Of a stretch of DNA of 64,000 nt, positions 43,604-52,427 are shown one piece after another. The first letter of the stretch is position 1; each line of letters starts with the position of its first letter. Both the position numbers and the translations under genes were made by a program. This DNA is from Ilumatobacteraceae bacterium (lineage in GTDB: Bacteria > Actinomycetota > Acidimicrobiia > Acidimicrobiales > Ilumatobacteraceae): assembly GCA_022843125.1 (NCBI GenBank), contig JALHOG010000025.1:1-64000 (forward strand). The letters run 5' to 3'. The notes beneath the pieces are model-generated. The model was not told where the DNA came from and did not search any database. It worked only from the letters and a program-made list of their open reading frames with translations.

Positions 43604-44715
43604 AGGCACGAGGAGCAGTCATCCACGAAATCGGCGGCAAGTGGGAGGTCGAGGATCTCGAACTCTCCGGCCCGGGCGATCACGAGGTCCTCGTGCAGGT
43701 CATGGCCAGTGGCCTCTGCCACTCCGACGACCACTTCGTCACCGGCGACCTCGCCGTCACCCTGCCGATGGTCGGCGGCCACGAAGGCGCCGGCATCGTC
43801 AAGGAGGTCGGGTCGAAGGTCAGCCGCGTGAAGGTCGGCGACCATGTGTCGACGCTGTTCATCCCCGCCTGCGGCACCTGCCGCTACTGCGCCCGCGGCC
43901 AGTCGTACATCTGCAACAACGGTGCCGGCATGGAGCACGGGCTGGCGATGGACGGCACGCCGCGGTTCCACCTCGCCGAGTCCGGCAAGGGCATCGGCGG
44001 CGTCACCCGGCTCGGCACGTTCGCGAACTACCTCGTGTGCCACGAGAGCCAGACCGTGAAGCTGCCCGACGACATCCCCTTCGACGTCGCCTGTCTCGTG
44101 TCCTGCGGTGTCGCCACCGGCTGGGGCGCCGCGGTCAACGCCGCGGTGATCCGCCCCGGCGACGTCGTGCTCGTCATGGGCGTCGGCGGCGTCGGCATGA
44201 ACGCCGTGCAGGGTGCACGCCACGCCGGAGCCGACCACGTGCTCGTGGCCGAGCCCGTCGAGTGGAAGCGCGAGGCGGCCATGAACTTCGGTGCCTCCGA
44301 GGTGTTCGCCAGCGTCGACGACGCCCGCGAGCGCATCGCACACCTCACCAACGGCCAGGGCGTCGACGCCGCCATCATCACCGTCGGCCGCGTCGACGGC
44401 GACATCATCGGGCAGGCCTTCGAGGTGACCGGCAAGGCCGGCGCCACGATCCTCGCCTCGATCGGTTCGAGCGACAAGTACATCGCCGCCAGCCCGCAGG
44501 ACTTCACGAACTTCGCGAAGCGCATCCAGGGCGTCATGTACGGCCTGTGCAACCCGGTGGTCGACATCCCCCGCCTCCTGCAGATGTACCAGGACGGCCG
44601 GATCAAGCTCGACGAGCTCGTCACCAAGCGGTACGACGTCTCGGAGATCAACGAGGCCTACGCCGACATGCACGCCGGCAACAACATCCGCGGCGTCATC
44701 GTCCACACCCACTGA
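43600..44715 (+). CDS. second NDMA-type (mycofactocin-dependent) zinc alcohol dehydrogenase
   Basis: A 371-residue paralogue of the enzyme at 34105. Catalytic zinc ligands are in ASGLCHSDDH and GGHEGAGIV, the structural zinc site is CGTCRYCARGQSYIC, the dinucleotide site is GVGGVGMNAVQG, and the C-terminus has NPVVDIPRLLQMYQDGR and NNIRGVIVHTH, the NDMA-type pattern. The pair differs mainly in the substrate region (GMEHGLAMDGTPRFH here against a longer loop there), so the two enzymes probably act on different alcohols. It is coupled to the permease by ATGA. The aldehyde dehydrogenase follows. Confidence 0.92.
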   Translation: MKARGAVIHEIGGKWEVEDLELSGPGDHEVLVQVMASGLCHSDDHFVTGDLAVTLPMVGGHEGAGIVKEVGSKVSRVKVGDHVSTLFIPACGTCRYCARGQSYICNNGAGMEHGLAMDGTPRFHLAESGKGIGGVTRLGTFANYLVCHESQTVKLPDDIPFDVACLVSCGVATGWGAAVNAAVIRPGDVVLVMGVGGVGMNAVQGARHAGADHVLVAEPVEWKREAAMNFGASEVFASVDDARERIAHLTNGQGVDAAIITVGRVDGDIIGQAFEVTGKAGATILASIGSSDKYIAASPQDFTNFAKRIQGVMYGLCNPVVDIPRLLQMYQDGRIKLDELVTKRYDVSEINEAYADMHAGNNIRGVIVHTH

Positions 44716-44741
44716 CGCTCGCGTCCCGAGGAGCAGCCCCC

Positions 44742-46217
44742 ATGACCGATCCAGTGCCCGATCCCAACGCCCCGATCACCCGAACCCGTCTCCTCATCGG
44801 TGGCGAGTGGGTCGACGCCGCCGACGGCAAGGAGTTCGACGTCTACAACCCCTCGAGTGGCGAGGTGCTCTGCCGCGTCGCCGAGGCCGGCCCGGCCGAC
44901 ATCGACCGCGCGGTGCGATCCGCCCGCCAGGCACTCGAGGGACCGTGGGCGCAGATGTCGCCCCTCGACCGATCGAAGTGCCTGTGGCGGCTCGGTGAAC
45001 TGCTCGAGCAGCACGCGCCCGAGATCGGTCGCGTCGAGACGCTCGACCAGGGCAAGCCGTACGGGGCGGCCGTGCACGCCGAGGTGCCCTCGGCGGCGAA
45101 CCTCTTCTATTACATGTCCGGCTGGGCGACGAAGCTCGAAGGCGAGGTCATCCCCATCTCCGCCGGGCCCAACTTCCACGTCTACACCCGGCGCGAACCG
45201 GTCGGCGTCGTCGGCTGCATCGTGCCGTGGAACTTCCCGTTGGTGATCGCCGCCTGGAAGGTGGCGCCTGCGCTGGCTGCCGGGAACACCGTCGTGCTCA
45301 AGCCCGCCGAACAGACGCCGCTGTCAGCTCTGCTGCTCGGCGAGCTCGCACTCGAAGCCGGACTGCCGCCGGGCGTGCTCAACGTGGTGCCTGGATTCGG
45401 CCCCCGCGCCGGCCAGGCGATCACCGAGCACAACGACGTGGACAAGGTGTCGTTCACCGGCTCGACCGCCACCGGCCGCCGCGTCATCGACGCTGCCAAG
45501 GGCAACCTCAAGAAGCTCTCGCTCGAGCTCGGCGGCAAGAGCGCCAACATCATCTTCGCCGACGCCGACATCGAGGCCGCCATCGCCGGATCGGCCGGGG
45601 GCATCTTCTTCAACGCGGGTCAGGCGTGCGCCGCCGGCTCGCGGCTCTACGTGCACGAGGACGTCTACGACGACGTCGTGGCCGGCATGGCGGCGGCCGC
45701 CGCCGCCATCAAGGTGGGCGACGGCTTCGACCCCGCCACCGACATGGGGCCGATGGTCAGCCAGGAGCACTTCGACCGGGTGTCGGGCTACCTGCGCACC
45801 GGTCTCGAAGAGGGCGGCCAGGCCGTGACCGGCGGCCAGCGTGTCGGCGACCGCGGCTACTTCATCGCCCCGACCGTGTTCGCCGACGTCCGCGCCGACC
45901 ACACGATCGTGCGCGAGGAGATCTTCGGACCGGTCGTCGTGGCGATGAAGTTCCGCGACGAAGACGAGGTGATCGCCGCCGCGAACAGCTCCCCATACGG
46001 GCTCGCTGGAGGCGTCTGGACACGCGACGTTTCCCGGGCACATCGGATCTCCGCTGCGTTCCGGTCGGGTACCGTCTGGGTCAATTGCTACCAGGTGTTC
46101 GATCCGGCAATGCCGTTCGGCGGGTACAAGGAATCGGGCTGGGGTCGGGAAATGGGCCACGAGGTCCTCCACGACTTCACCGAACTCAAGACCGTCTGCG
46201 TGAGTCTCAGCAACTAA
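44742..46217 (+). CDS. NAD(P)-dependent aldehyde dehydrogenase
   Basis: A 491-residue aldehyde dehydrogenase superfamily member. Landmarks: CIVPWNFPLVIAAWKVAP, ALAAGNTVVLKPAEQTP, VSFTGSTATGRRV, the general-base Glu in LELGGKSANIIF, the catalytic Cys in FFNAGQACAAGSRLY, EEIFGPVV and PFGGYKESGWGRE. It oxidises an aldehyde to the acid; in this operon it is expected to take the product of the two alcohol dehydrogenases. The start is ATG 44742, with GAGGAGCAGC upstream. The long upstream reading frame that overlaps the alcohol dehydrogenase is a shadow. Confidence 0.95.
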   Translation: MTDPVPDPNAPITRTRLLIGGEWVDAADGKEFDVYNPSSGEVLCRVAEAGPADIDRAVRSARQALEGPWAQMSPLDRSKCLWRLGELLEQHAPEIGRVETLDQGKPYGAAVHAEVPSAANLFYYMSGWATKLEGEVIPISAGPNFHVYTRREPVGVVGCIVPWNFPLVIAAWKVAPALAAGNTVVLKPAEQTPLSALLLGELALEAGLPPGVLNVVPGFGPRAGQAITEHNDVDKVSFTGSTATGRRVIDAAKGNLKKLSLELGGKSANIIFADADIEAAIAGSAGGIFFNAGQACAAGSRLYVHEDVYDDVVAGMAAAAAAIKVGDGFDPATDMGPMVSQEHFDRVSGYLRTGLEEGGQAVTGGQRVGDRGYFIAPTVFADVRADHTIVREEIFGPVVVAMKFRDEDEVIAAANSSPYGLAGGVWTRDVSRAHRISAAFRSGTVWVNCYQVFDPAMPFGGYKESGWGREMGHEVLHDFTELKTVCVSLSN

Positions 46218-46226
46218 AGGAGTGGC

Positions 46227-46904
46227 GTGTCCGCCAAGAACATCGACCGTGATTCGGCAACGCTCACATATCGGGTCACCGAGATGTTGCGTCGCGAAAT
46301 CGTTCGTGGTGAGCGGGAGGCCGACTCCCGACTCAGCGAGGCCGCCATCGCCGCGGCCTACGACGTCAGCCGCGGCCCGGTCCGGGAGGCCATCCAACGG
46401 CTGGCCAGCGACGGTCTCGTCGTCGTCGAGCCGCATCGCGGCGCGTTCGTCAAGCGACTCGAACGACGCGACGTGATGGAACTCTTCGAGATCCGTGTCG
46501 CGCTCGAATGCGAGGCGGCCTCGCTCGCCGCTGAGAAGATGACCGACGAGGGGCTCGCCCAGCTGCGGTCGATGCAGAAGCAGGCTGCCGAGGCGATGAC
46601 CGAGGAGCCCGACGGCTTCCCGGACGTCGTGGACCTGCATGGGCTGATCTCGATGCTGTCCGGCAACCGTCGCCTGGCTGCCCAGATCGAACAGATCAAC
46701 ACCGAACTCCGCCTCGCTCGGGCGCGCTCCGGCTCGACGCCCGCTCGCGCCGCGCTCGCGCTCGTCGAGCACGAACAGATCATCGGACACCTCGAAGCAC
46801 GAGATCCGGAGAAGGCCGCCCTTGCGATGCGCCGGCATCTCTCGGGCGCCTTGGCCAACACCCTGGCACTCGTCTACTCACCGAACGAACCCGAGAGCAG
46901 ATGA
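46227..46904 (+). CDS. GntR-family transcriptional regulator (FadR/FCD type)
   Basis: A 225-residue regulator with an N-terminal winged helix (LTYRVTEMLRREIVRGERE, SEAAIAAAYDVSRGPVREAI, GLVVVEPHRGAFVKRL), which fits GntR precisely, and a C-terminal helical FCD ligand domain (DVMELFEIRVALECEAA, LALVEHEQIIGHLEARDPEK). FCD regulators usually bind carboxylic acids or their CoA derivatives and recognise TNGTNNACNA-like sites. The shared 12-bp element ATTGTCAACAGT fits that pattern imperfectly, so this protein is the best candidate to bind it. The start is GTG 46227, with AAAGGAG 6 bp upstream. Confidence 0.92.
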   Translation: MSAKNIDRDSATLTYRVTEMLRREIVRGEREADSRLSEAAIAAAYDVSRGPVREAIQRLASDGLVVVEPHRGAFVKRLERRDVMELFEIRVALECEAASLAAEKMTDEGLAQLRSMQKQAAEAMTEEPDGFPDVVDLHGLISMLSGNRRLAAQIEQINTELRLARARSGSTPARAALALVEHEQIIGHLEARDPEKAALAMRRHLSGALANTLALVYSPNEPESR

Positions 46905-46908
46905 CCAC

Positions 46909-47994
46909 ATGAGCCTCTTCGACCCGTGGACCCTGGGGCGGATCACCCTCGCCAACCGGGTCGTGATGGCACCGATGACCCGCAACCGCGCCGCCGACGA
47001 CGGTGTCCTGCCGTCGTATGTGGCCGAGTACTACGGCCAACGCGCCGGAGCGGGCCTCATCGTCACCGAAGGCACCCAGCCGAGTGAAGGTGCCCGCGGG
47101 TACGCCGGCACCCCCGGCCTCCACAACGACGAGCAGCAGGCCGCCTGGGCGGAGGTGGCCGACGCGGTGCACGCCGGTGGCGGCAGCGTCTTCTGCCAGC
47201 TGATGCACACCGGCCGGATCGGTCACTCGTCGCTGCTCCCCGCACCGTGGGACCTCGTCGCCCCGAGTGCCGTCACCGCCGACGTCGCCGTCACCGACGC
47301 ATCGGGGCGTGAGGTCCCCGCTGAAACGCCGAGGGCGCTCGAGACCGACGAGATCCACGACATCGTCGAGGTGTACGCGCGGTCGGCCGAGCGCGCAGTC
47401 GAAGCCGGCCTGGACGGCGTCGAGTTGCACGGCGCCAACGGCTATCTCCCACACCAGTTCCTCTCCAGCGGGACCAACCTGCGCGAGGACGACTATGGCG
47501 GTTCGCCCGAGAAGCGCGCTCGCTTCGTCGTCGAGGTGTTGACCGCGATGGCGCAACGGATCGGTTCCGACCGTGTCGGGCTCCGTCTGTCGCCCGGTGG
47601 GAAGTTCAACGACATGCAGGGCCTCGACGACGACGAGACCTATCTCGCGCTCCTCGACGGACTCGACGGCCTCGGCCTCGCCTATCTGCATGTGTTGCGT
47701 CGGCGATCGACCCCGCTGCACGAGGAGCTGCGCCGACGCTGGAACACGACGTTCATCCTCAACACCGGCTACTTCGGTTCCTCCGACTTCGAGGAACTCG
47801 ATGCGATCGTCGCCGCCGGAGAAGCGGACCTCGTGAGCGTCGGCCGATGGTTCATCTCGAACCCCGACCTCGTCGAGCGCTGGAGGCAGGGCGTGGCCCT
47901 GTCGCCGTGGAACGAGGACACCTTCTACACACCGGGCCCTGTCGGCCTCACCGACTACCCGGCTGCCACCGGTCCCACCGCGGCGATCAGTTGA
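46909..47994 (+). CDS. NADH:flavin oxidoreductase / Old Yellow Enzyme family
   Basis: A 361-residue FMN enzyme of the Old Yellow Enzyme family. Motifs: TLGRITLANRVVMAPMTRNR at the N-terminus, VTEGTQPSEGARGYAGTPG, QLMHTGRIGHSS (FMN and substrate site), and HGANGYLPHQFLSSGTNLRE with DDYGGSPEKRARF, which is diagnostic. LVSVGRWFISNPDL lies near the end. It reduces activated C=C bonds of enones, nitroalkenes or related compounds. The start ATG 46909 follows the regulator stop by 4 bp. No 4Fe-4S or second domain is present, so it is not a trimethylamine-dehydrogenase-type enzyme. Confidence 0.93.
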   Translation: MSLFDPWTLGRITLANRVVMAPMTRNRAADDGVLPSYVAEYYGQRAGAGLIVTEGTQPSEGARGYAGTPGLHNDEQQAAWAEVADAVHAGGGSVFCQLMHTGRIGHSSLLPAPWDLVAPSAVTADVAVTDASGREVPAETPRALETDEIHDIVEVYARSAERAVEAGLDGVELHGANGYLPHQFLSSGTNLREDDYGGSPEKRARFVVEVLTAMAQRIGSDRVGLRLSPGGKFNDMQGLDDDETYLALLDGLDGLGLAYLHVLRRRSTPLHEELRRRWNTTFILNTGYFGSSDFEELDAIVAAGEADLVSVGRWFISNPDLVERWRQGVALSPWNEDTFYTPGPVGLTDYPAATGPTAAIS

Positions 47995-48031
47995 GCGCCG
48001 TGACCGCGACCCTTCGATCAGAGGAGCTGCA

Positions 48032-48760
48032 ATGACAGAGCACGAAGGACGCATCGTCGTCGTCACCGGCGCAGGCTCCGGCATCGGTGCCGCCTGCTGC
48101 GAGCTGTTCGGTTCCGCCGGCGCCACCGTGATCGGCTGGGATCTGCGCCCGAGCGACGAGTCGAGCACTGCGGTCGACGTCGGCGACTGGGATGCCGTCA
48201 GCGCTGCGGCGGACGTGCTCGCCGACCTTCACGGCCGCGTCGACGTGCTCGTGAACTGCGCCGGTGTCATCACGCCGAACCTGTCGGCCGAAGACGTGGA
48301 TCCGCAGGACTACCGCCGCAACTTCGACGTGAACGTGATGGGAATCGTGCACGCCACCAAGGCACTGCACCGGCTGCTGGTCGCCTCCGACTCTGCGGCG
48401 ATCGTCAACGTGGCCAGCCAGGCAGCGCTCGTGTCGCTCCCATGCCAGACCGCCTACTCGGCGTCGAAGGGTGCGGTGGCCGCACTCACCCGTGCGCTTG
48501 CGATCGACTGGGCTGCACAGGGCATCCGCGTCAACGCCGTGTGCCCGGGCTTCACCGCCACCCCGATGGCGATGGGGCAGATGACCCCCGAGCTCGACGC
48601 TGCCGTGTCGCGCCGGGTGCCGCTCGGTCGTATCTTCCAACCAGCCGAGATCGCCGAGGCGATCGCCTTCCTGGGAAGCCGCCGGGCCTCGGCGATCACC
48701 GGCGTCGTCCTCCCGGTCGACGGTGGCTGGACCGCCGGCGAACCCGCGCTCCCGATGTGA
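48032..48760 (+). CDS. SDR-family oxidoreductase
   Basis: A classical short-chain dehydrogenase of 242 residues. Cofactor site TGAGSGIGAACC, the LVNCAGV strand, the catalytic Ser in IVNVASQAAL, and the YSASKGA Tyr/Lys motif are all intact. The segment VNAVCPGFTATPM and the final VDGGWTAG are standard. It lacks the GxxRGQGR motif of mycofactocin-coupled SDRs, so it probably uses free NAD(P). Likely oxidises a hydroxy group in the island's pathway. Confidence 0.93.
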   Translation: MTEHEGRIVVVTGAGSGIGAACCELFGSAGATVIGWDLRPSDESSTAVDVGDWDAVSAAADVLADLHGRVDVLVNCAGVITPNLSAEDVDPQDYRRNFDVNVMGIVHATKALHRLLVASDSAAIVNVASQAALVSLPCQTAYSASKGAVAALTRALAIDWAAQGIRVNAVCPGFTATPMAMGQMTPELDAAVSRRVPLGRIFQPAEIAEAIAFLGSRRASAITGVVLPVDGGWTAGEPALPM

Positions 48761-48829
48761 CACCGGCCGAACGGGACGCATCCCAGTTCGTATTCCACAC
48801 AACCGACACCTGAGGGACCGGTACGCACG

Positions 48830-49588
48830 ATGACATTCCAGGGAAAGATCGCTTACGTGACAGGCGCGAGTTCGGGGATCGGCCGTGGCGCGGCGATTCG
48901 GCTCGCGAACGACGGGGCTGCGGTCGTGCTGATCGGTCGTCGCCGGAGGCATCTCGACGAGGTCGCCGAGCTCTGTGGTGAGCACGCGGCTGTGCTCGAA
49001 CTCGACGTGGCCGACGGCGCCGCGGTCGCCGAGGTCCTGCCGAACGCCCTGGCCGAACACGGACCACCCGACATCGTGGTCCACGCCGCCGGCATCACCG
49101 TCCTCGGCGCACTCGATGCCCTCAGTGAGGACGAGTGGGACCGGCAGATGGACACCAACGTCAAGAGCATCTTCCACTTGAACCGGGTGCTGTGGCCAGC
49201 GATGCAACCGACCGGTGGTGCGATCGTGATCGTGGCGTCGACCGCGAGCTTTGCCGCGTTCCCGCAGGACGCCGCCTACGTCGCGTCCAAGGGCGCTGTG
49301 CTGGCGTTGACCAAGGCGATGGCGCTCGACGGCGCCCCGCACGGGATCCGCGTCAACGCGGTGTGCCCCGGCTTCATCCTCACCCCGAACCTCCAGGGCT
49401 ACTTCGACGGTCAGCCGGACCCTGCTGCGGCGGTCCGAGGCGCCGCGGAGGCCGCACCGCTCGCCCGACTCGGGACGCCCGAGGACGTCGCCGGTGCCGT
49501 GGCGTTCCTCGCCGGCGACGACGCGGCCTTCATCACCGGCACGTCGGTGCTGATCGACGGCGGGCTGCTCGCACGCGTCCCGACCTGA
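48830..49588 (+). CDS. SDR-family oxidoreductase
   Basis: A second classical SDR of 252 residues, paralogous to the previous one. Features: TGASSGIGRGAAIR, IVVHAAGITVLGALDAL, the catalytic Ser in VIVASTASFAAFPQ, YVASKGA and VNAVCPGFILTPNLQ, ending in IDGGLLARV. It also has the free-NAD(P) type of glycine motif. A 69-bp gap precedes it. The two SDRs may interconvert different oxidation states of the same intermediate. Confidence 0.93.
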   Translation: MTFQGKIAYVTGASSGIGRGAAIRLANDGAAVVLIGRRRRHLDEVAELCGEHAAVLELDVADGAAVAEVLPNALAEHGPPDIVVHAAGITVLGALDALSEDEWDRQMDTNVKSIFHLNRVLWPAMQPTGGAIVIVASTASFAAFPQDAAYVASKGAVLALTKAMALDGAPHGIRVNAVCPGFILTPNLQGYFDGQPDPAAAVRGAAEAAPLARLGTPEDVAGAVAFLAGDDAAFITGTSVLIDGGLLARVPT

Positions 49589-49677
49589 ACCCTGCGGGGT
49601 GCGACGCCCCGCAACGAGCACCACCCGGCCGACGACCAACCCTGGACGCGGCCGTTCATCAGAGAGGCAAGTCCACG

Positions 49678-51063
49678 ATGAACGAACACCCAACGGACAA
49701 CGGTGCCGATCGTGACGTCGATGTGATCGTCGTCGGCGCAGGCGCCGGCGGGCTGACCGCTGCGCTCGCCGTCGCGGACGCCGGACGCTCCGTGGTCGTG
49801 CTCGAGAAGCTCGACCGCGCGGGCGGCAACTCGGCGCTCTCGACCGGCTCCATCCCGGCTGCCGGTTCCCGCCAACAGCGTGACGCCGGCGTCGACGACG
49901 ACGCCGAGCGGATGATCGCGGACCTGCTGCAGCAGAGCGGCGCCCACGAAGCCGAACACCTGACACGTCGGCTCGCCGAGATCTCCGCCGAACTCGTCGA
50001 CTGGCTCGTCGAGCAGCACGGCGTCGGCCTGCGGCTCATCACCGACTACAAGCACGTCGGCCACTCGGTCACCCGGCTCCACGCCCCGGTCTCCCGGCGC
50101 GGCGCCGACCTCGTCGACGACCTGCTCGCCGCGTGCGAACGCGCCGGCGTCGACGTGCTCGTCGGCAATCCGGTGACCGCACTGATCACCGATGACCAGT
50201 GCGTGCGCGGCGTCGTGGTCGAAGGCGAACGCCTCGCCCGGTACGAGTTGCGCGCCGACGCCGTGATCCTCGCGAGCAACGGCTTCGGCAACAGCCCGGC
50301 CCTGCTCCGCCAGTGGGTTCCCGAGATCTCCGATCTCGAGTACTTCGGCGCCCGGGGGTCCACCGGCGAGGCGCTGCAGTGGGGGCTCGAACTCGGCGGC
50401 TACCTCCAGAACCAGCACGCCTACCAGGGCTACGCCGCCGTGGCGTACCCGCACGGATCGATCCTGTCGTGGACCACCGTCGAGAAGGGGGCGATCCTGG
50501 TCGACGCGTCCGGTCGTCGTCTCGGCGACGAGTCGATCGGCTACTCCGGGTTCACCGCCGACGTGCTGCGCGGCGAAGGTCCCGTGCACGTCGTGTACGA
50601 CAGCCGCATCAAGGCCCACGCCATGCGCGAAGAAGAGTTCGCCGAACTCGACGACATGGGCGGCGCGCGCGAGTTCGACGACGTCGAGACGCTGGCCGAG
50701 GCGATCGGTGTCGACGCGGCGGCGCTCGGTGCGACGCTCGCCGAGTACGGCGACGCTGCCGCCGGCCGGATTCCCGACCCGTTCGGCCGACACGACTTCG
50801 GGCTCGCCCCACTCCAACCGCCGTACGCCGCGTCCCGCGTCAGCCCCGGGTTGTTCCACACCCAGGGCGGGCTCGCCATCGACGCCGACGGCCGGGTGCT
50901 CACCGCATCCGGCGCGGCGGTGCCCGGGCTCTTCGCCGTCGGTGGTGTCGCCGCCGGCATCAGCGGCCAGCAGGGGGGCAAGGGATACTCGTCGGGCAAC
51001 GGGCTCCTCACCGCCGTCGGCCTCGGCCGGCTCGCCGGACTCGCCGCGATCGGGCCGCGATGA
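49678..51063 (+). CDS. FAD flavoprotein of the fumarate reductase / KstD family
   Basis: A 461-residue member of the FAD-binding domain 2 family (fumarate reductase / succinate dehydrogenase flavoprotein, 3-ketosteroid dehydrogenase). The N-terminal Rossmann motif is VVGAGAGGLTAALAVADAG, with VVLEKLDRAGGNSALSTG; later come VILASNGFGNSPALLR, LFHTQGGLAIDADGRV and the FAD loop GGKGYSSGNGLLTAVGLG. There is no heme or Fe-S domain. It probably dehydrogenates a CH-CH bond alpha,beta to a carbonyl, or reduces the double bond. Its stop overlaps the next ATG, so it is coupled to the first PrpD gene. Confidence 0.9.
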   Translation: MNEHPTDNGADRDVDVIVVGAGAGGLTAALAVADAGRSVVVLEKLDRAGGNSALSTGSIPAAGSRQQRDAGVDDDAERMIADLLQQSGAHEAEHLTRRLAEISAELVDWLVEQHGVGLRLITDYKHVGHSVTRLHAPVSRRGADLVDDLLAACERAGVDVLVGNPVTALITDDQCVRGVVVEGERLARYELRADAVILASNGFGNSPALLRQWVPEISDLEYFGARGSTGEALQWGLELGGYLQNQHAYQGYAAVAYPHGSILSWTTVEKGAILVDASGRRLGDESIGYSGFTADVLRGEGPVHVVYDSRIKAHAMREEEFAELDDMGGAREFDDVETLAEAIGVDAAALGATLAEYGDAAAGRIPDPFGRHDFGLAPLQPPYAASRVSPGLFHTQGGLAIDADGRVLTASGAAVPGLFAVGGVAAGISGQQGGKGYSSGNGLLTAVGLGRLAGLAAIGPR

Positions 51064-52427
51064 CCGTCGACGCCGCCTGGACGGCCTGGCACGACGACCT
51101 CTTCGCCCGTGTCGCCACCCTCGGAAGCGGCGCACTCGACGCGGCCACCCGCCGACGCGCCGCGCTCGTCGCCGTCGACGACCTCGCCGCGATGGTCGCC
51201 GCGGTCGACGAACCCCAGGTCACGGCCCTGTCCGCGTCGGCCGCGCGCAGCGCACCGATCCCGGAGGCGAGCCTGGTCGGCGGTGGACGGGTCGGTCGCG
51301 GGTGGGCTGCGCTCGTCAACGGCACGGCCGCGTGCTGGCACGAACTCGACGAGGGATATCGGCCCACCCCGTGCCACGGCGGGCTGTACTCGCTGCCCGC
51401 CGCGATGGCCGAGGTGGAGGCCAACGGCGACGACGTGGGCACGCTCCTGCGGGCGCTCGTGGCCGGGTACGAGGTGTCGACGGCGTACGCCCGGGCGATG
51501 CCCCAACCCCGACCGCTGGTGCTCCACCCCCACGCCACCCTCGCGCCCGTCGGCGCGGCCGCGGCCATCGCGACCGCCCGGGGCATCAGCGGCGCCGATG
51601 TCGCCGCCGCCGTGCACGTGGCCGTCACCCTGGCGGCGGTCGGACCCTTCTCGCACGCCACCTCAGGCGTCCTCGTGCGCAACGGCTGGGCCGGACACGG
51701 TGCGATGAGCGGGTTCACCGCGGTCGAGCTGGCGGCTGCCGGCGTGGCGGGACACGAGGGCGGACCGGTCGAGGTGCTGCACCACACACTCGGCAACGGG
51801 TTCTCGACCGACGAACTCCAACGGCGCACCGATCGCTGGGCGATCCACGACGGCTACCACAAGCTCTATGCGTGCTGTCAGTACATCCACAGCGCGGTCG
51901 AAGCCGCCTTGGAACTGTCGGCCGGGCCGCTCGCATCCGTGCGCTCCGAGGACGTCGCCCGCATCGTGGTGGAGACTCACCCGCTCGCACGGGCGCTCGA
52001 CGACGTGTCGCCGAGTACGGTCCTCGGCGGCCAGTTCTCCCTCCCACACGCCGTCGCCGCCGTGCTCGTGTCCGGCTCCGCGGCGTCGAGCACGTTCGGG
52101 CCGGCGGGCCTCGACGACGAGGCCGTCGCCGCCGTGCGCTCGGTCGTCGAGCTCGAGCCCTATCCGGGCGACCTCGTCGCCCCGCACGACCGGCCGGCGC
52201 GCATCGGTGTGACGCTGCGGTCGGGTGAGCAGTTCGTCGCCGAGTGTCCGAGCGCGATCGGTGGTCCCGACCGACCGCTCACCGAAGCCGACGTGTTGGA
52301 GAAGGTGGCACGCATGACCGCCGGTCGAGCTCCGCGGTTCGCTGCGGTGGCCGAAGCGCTCGTCGACGGCGCCGTTGACGACACCGCCGACTGGCGTGAG
52401 GTGCTCGAGGAGCTGTGGAGCCGATGA
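51060..52427 (+). CDS. MmgE/PrpD family protein (first copy)
   Basis: A 455-residue MmgE/PrpD family protein; relatives include 2-methylcitrate dehydratase, cis-aconitate decarboxylase and iminodisuccinate epimerase. Two-domain pattern: LVNGTAACWHELDEGY, ALVAGYEVSTAYARA, HPHATLAPVGAAAAIA, the long helical part with DGYHKLYACCQYIHSAVEA (the conserved K-x-Y-x-x-C-x-x-x-H region), and a C-terminal lid (GVTLRSGEQFVAECPSAIGG). It is coupled by ATGA to the flavoprotein before it and by ATGA (52424) to the second copy. The two may act on the same or successive intermediates. Confidence 0.9.
   Translation: MTVDAAWTAWHDDLFARVATLGSGALDAATRRRAALVAVDDLAAMVAAVDEPQVTALSASAARSAPIPEASLVGGGRVGRGWAALVNGTAACWHELDEGYRPTPCHGGLYSLPAAMAEVEANGDDVGTLLRALVAGYEVSTAYARAMPQPRPLVLHPHATLAPVGAAAAIATARGISGADVAAAVHVAVTLAAVGPFSHATSGVLVRNGWAGHGAMSGFTAVELAAAGVAGHEGGPVEVLHHTLGNGFSTDELQRRTDRWAIHDGYHKLYACCQYIHSAVEAALELSAGPLASVRSEDVARIVVETHPLARALDDVSPSTVLGGQFSLPHAVAAVLVSGSAASSTFGPAGLDDEAVAAVRSVVELEPYPGDLVAPHDRPARIGVTLRSGEQFVAECPSAIGGPDRPLTEADVLEKVARMTAGRAPRFAAVAEALVDGAVDDTADWREVLEELWSR

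Noticed and set aside
48032-49588. The two SDRs as mycofactocin-coupled SDRs
   Set aside because: Their cofactor motifs are classical (GAGSGIG, GASSGIG); the mycofactocin-coupled type has a different GxxRGQGR pattern.
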